6,943 bases of DNA from JAYEHC01 sp964490635. Its GTDB lineage: Bacteria; Patescibacteriota; Minisyncoccia; JAHIHE01; JAGLIN01. Each line of letters begins with the position of its first letter. The first letter of the stretch is position 1. The stretch spans positions 1 to 6,943 of the forward strand of contig CAZBCK010000048.1 of the NCBI GenBank assembly GCA_964490635.1, given 5' to 3'. The translations under genes were made by a program, and so were the position numbers. Positions 5,741-6,943 of this stretch are shown here, one piece after another. The notes beneath the pieces are model-generated. The model was not told the DNA's origin. It ran no database searches and was given only the letters and a program-made list of their open reading frames with translations.

Positions 5741-5941
5741 TTATTCGCCATCCTTCGCATCATCCAGCCCTCCGTAACATCCCATACAGCCGAAACAGCC
5801 GAGAGATCCGCCGTTATCGCCATCTTTGCTGATTTCTACCATCTCAACGCCGCAGCATAAGGGAACGCTGCCATCATTGTTTCTTTCTTTAACTTCTTTA
5901 ACATTCCCGCAATTTTTCGCGCATTTGTAAATTTTTGACAT
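5741..5941 (-). CDS. Desulforedoxin-like small Cys-rich protein with CxxCxxC tail
   Basis: A 66-residue protein whose first 37 residues follow the desulforedoxin pattern: YKCAKNCGN (C7, C11) and then PLCCGVEMVEI (C29, C30). Known desulforedoxins and the N-terminal domain of desulfoferrodoxin read YKC-x2-CG ... CCG-x2-M and bind one FeS4 iron. Here the first pair is spaced C-x3-C instead of C-x2-C. A Gly/Asp linker leads to a tail, GCFGCMGCYGG, adding C49, C52 and C55, which is not part of classical desulforedoxin and could bind a second metal or act as a thiol site. The acidic end is DDAKDGE. It lies 24 nt after grpE and 68 nt before hsp20 in the same direction, so it is almost certainly part of the chaperone operon. 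Redox transfer (for example to superoxide reductase), metal sensing or a plain zinc ribbon are all possible. The Met start is sensible but lacks a Shine-Dalgarno. Confidence 0.75.
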   Translation of the reverse strand: MSKIYKCAKNCGNVKEVKERNNDGSVPLCCGVEMVEISKDGDNGGSLGCFGCMGCYGGLDDAKDGE

Positions 5942-5965
5942 AGATAGATTTAAATTATAAATTTG

Positions 5966-6466
5966 TTAATCTTTATTTCCCGCTACTTTTACCTTTCCCA
6001 CTCTCACAACTTTTCCAAACATTCTATATCCCTTTTGAATTTCCGTAATAATAATTCCTTCCTCCTGATCTGATTCTTCTTCGCCGACTGATTCAAACAA
6101 ATTGGGATCAAATTTCTCTCCGACTGATTTTATTTCTTCCACTCCGATATCTTTCAAAAAATTATCAAACTGGCTTTTAATGCAAATTATCCCTTTCGCC
6201 CAATCGGTGTTTTTCAAATCTTTCGGCAAATGTTTTATCGCTAATTCGAAATTGTCTATCGTCGGCAAAAGTTTGATAATCATATCTTCGCTGGCGTATT
6301 TCCGAAATTCCTCCAAATATTTCTCCTGATCCTTCTTATAATTCACAAAATCCGCCTTCGCCCTCTGCCACCCCGCAAGATTTTCCTCCGCCTGTTTTTT
6401 ATATTCTTTCAACTCTTTCTTTATTTCTTTCAGAGTTTTGGATTTTTCTTTTTTTTGGGTTGACAT
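5966..6466 (-). CDS. grpE: GrpE, nucleotide exchange factor of DnaK
   Basis: A 166-residue protein with a charged coiled-coil N-terminal half (about 5-65, Lys/Glu-rich, including AGWQRAKADFVNYKKD), the conserved LLPTIDNFELAI (67-78), and the C-terminal beta-wing with GEKFDPNLFESVGEE (117-131) and ITEIQKGYRMFGKVVRVGKVKVA (140-162 region). It forms a dimer that releases ADP from DnaK. It is slightly short for the family because the N-terminal tail is reduced. It follows hrcA in the same direction but across an unusually large 370-nt gap, and precedes the Cys-rich gene by 24 nt. There is no Shine-Dalgarno and no clear minus-strand promoter directly upstream, so it may depend on transcription through the gap. 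Confidence 0.96.
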   Translation of the reverse strand: MSTQKKEKSKTLKEIKKELKEYKKQAEENLAGWQRAKADFVNYKKDQEKYLEEFRKYASEDMIIKLLPTIDNFELAIKHLPKDLKNTDWAKGIICIKSQFDNFLKDIGVEEIKSVGEKFDPNLFESVGEEESDQEEGIIITEIQKGYRMFGKVVRVGKVKVAGNKD

Positions 6467-6489
6467 ATTTTTAGGATAGTGGATACTAT
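6460..6489 (+). promoter_or_regulatory. Candidate plus-strand promoter at the grpE 5' end
   Basis: A consensus -35 TTGACA (6460-6465) overlaps the grpE start codon on the other strand. TACTAT (6484-6489, four of six to TATAAT) follows after 18 nt. Transcription would start near 6496, about 22 nt before the ATG of the 40-codon ORF and after the Shine-Dalgarno-proximal spacer begins. The promoter points away from grpE, antisense to the hrcA-grpE transcript. Confidence 0.4.
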
Positions 6490-6517
6490 TTACAAACTAG
6501 TACAAAGGAGACAAAAA

Positions 6518-6640
6518 ATGAAATACAGATATAGAACTAGAATGGGAACTTGTATGCTTATATTATATGCTCTTTTTAGGAGCAATATAAGCTACTCCAA
6601 ACTGAAAAAGTGCGTTAAGGAGAGTAGGATAAAAAAGTAA
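6518..6640 (+). CDS. Possible 40-aa basic peptide in the hrcA-grpE gap
   Basis: The ATG at 6518 is preceded by AAAGGAG (6504-6510) at 7-nt spacing and by a candidate promoter, and the frame closes with TAA at 6638-6640. The peptide is very basic (12 Lys/Arg, one Glu), with two Cys (12, 32) and a short hydrophobic stretch, MGTCMLILYALF (9-20), too short for a confident transmembrane helix. It runs opposite to the surrounding operon. A strong hairpin inside the frame (6556-6592) and a weaker one (6592-6627) also fit a structured RNA instead of a protein. I recognise no family. Codons are rich in AGA, AGG and ATA. Confidence 0.35.
   Translation: MKYRYRTRMGTCMLILYALFRSNISYSKLKKCVKESRIKK
6556..6592. 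repeat. Inverted repeat within the 40-codon ORF
   Basis: GCTTATATT (6556-6564) pairs with AATATAAGC (6584-6592). Inside it, GCTC pairs with GAGC across a 4-nt bulge, and the plus-strand RNA gains an extra wobble pair. No U-run follows on either strand, so it is not an intrinsic terminator. Confidence 0.6.
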
Positions 6641-6672
6641 TTTCCAAATTCTGTTTCAGCTGCGCGTTTTGA

Positions 6673-6828
6673 AGTGTAGAGTGTAGTAATAACAGAGCTC
6701 TACCTGAAAGCGGGAATAAAGTGATATTTCAGGTTGAACTCCGTTTCATTCCGCTATCGCTCTATTCCACTACGCTCAACAGTCCAAAAAATTTTTTCAG
6801 GTCAAACTACGCTACACTTGACACTCTA
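6673..6828. repeat. Foldback-type repeat cluster in the hrcA-grpE gap
   Basis: TAGAGTGT at 6677-6684 recurs inverted at 6821-6828. ACCTGAAA (6702-6709) recurs inverted as TTTCAGGT at 6727-6734 and again at 6795-6802. The last two extend into direct repeats, TTTCAGGTTGAACTCCG and TTTCAGGTCAAACTACG (14 of 17 identical). The block therefore has imperfect terminal inverted repeats of about 36 nt around a core that includes 6744-6762, which matches the REP-like element at 3033-3051. No frame in it looks coding. It resembles a small non-autonomous repeat or MITE remnant. Confidence 0.5.
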
Positions 6829-6836
6829 AACAAATA

Positions 6837-6943
6837 CTACGACAGCAACTTCTTTAAATAATCAATCAGCGACACATTCCTTGAATATTTCATCCTCTTC
6901 GGACCGATAATTGCTAGCAAACCTTCTTCGCCGTTTTTAAAAT
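6837..6943 (-). CDS. hrcA: HrcA heat-shock repressor, C-terminal end (partial)
   Basis: On the minus strand the window edge enters a frame of 34 codons ending in TAG at 6837-6839. The peptide contains EEGLLAIIGPKRMKYSRNVS and ends IDYLKKLLS. This is the conserved C-terminus of HrcA, whose family reads G-x-IGPxRMxY followed by a helix ending near the stop. HrcA represses heat-shock genes by binding CIRCE operators. The rest of the gene and its promoter lie beyond 6943. Its place before grpE, hsp20 and dnaK is the standard hrcA-operon order and supports the call. Confidence 0.88.
   Translation of the reverse strand, partial: FKNGEEGLLAIIGPKRMKYSRNVSLIDYLKKLLS

Noticed and set aside
6556..6592. 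Intrinsic terminator after hrcA or before grpE
   Set aside because: The hairpin is strong but no U-run follows on either strand.
6467..6836. CIRCE operator (TTAGCACTC-N9-GAGTGCTAA) upstream of grpE, hsp20 or dnaK
   Set aside because: I searched the intergenic gaps by eye. Only loose fragments such as GACACTCTAA occur, without a paired second arm at 9-nt spacing. Any CIRCE is probably upstream of hrcA, outside the window.

Overview
Organism. The window is AT-rich bacterial chromosome. DnaK carries the Gram-negative-type insert in its N-terminal lobe. Most starts have no Shine-Dalgarno sequence. A PilB-type ATPase is present, and short palindromic repeats fill the intergenic gaps. Together these suggest a Candidatus Patescibacteria (CPR) genome such as Parcubacteria; this is inference, because no rRNA or other marker gene is in view. 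TGA acts as stop: hsp20 ends at its normal length in two tandem TGAs. That excludes the TGA-Gly code of Gracilibacteria and Absconditabacteria. A superoxide reductase and a desulforedoxin-like protein fit an anaerobe or microaerophile that copes with oxygen stress.

Layout, left to right. Positions 1-199 hold no gene, only hairpin-forming repeats downstream of pilB. A complete pilB-type ATPase gene (200-1981, minus) has a long leader with a GC-rich block and a possible 29-codon upstream ORF. Next is a class II superoxide reductase gene (2207-2560, minus) with a good promoter. Diverging from it is a plus-strand 51-aa single-pass membrane protein gene (2813-2968), also with a good promoter. A REP-like palindrome (3009-3130) and a strong intrinsic terminator (3175-3208) follow.

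The right half is a minus-strand heat-shock cluster. In transcription order it is hrcA (only the last 34 codons are in the window), grpE, a 66-aa desulforedoxin-like Cys-rich protein, hsp20 and dnaK, ending at the terminator. The 370-nt hrcA-grpE gap is unusual. It carries an opposite-strand unit (promoter, Shine-Dalgarno, 40 codons) and a foldback repeat. The hsp20-dnaK gap carries two mutually complementary arrays of 8-nt tandem repeats.

How the genes work together. HrcA (repressor), GrpE (nucleotide exchange), Hsp20 (holdase) and DnaK (foldase) form a protein quality-control module. dnaJ is not in the window. The desulforedoxin-like protein inside this module, with a separate superoxide reductase about 3.2 kb away, suggests that proteostasis and oxidative-stress defence may be co-expressed. 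The SOR and desulforedoxin pair also resembles the two halves of desulfoferrodoxin split into separate genes. The most noteworthy items are the desulforedoxin-like member of the chaperone cluster with its CxxCxxC tail, the Glu-to-Gln change in the SOR, the hrcA-grpE gap unit and the octamer arrays.
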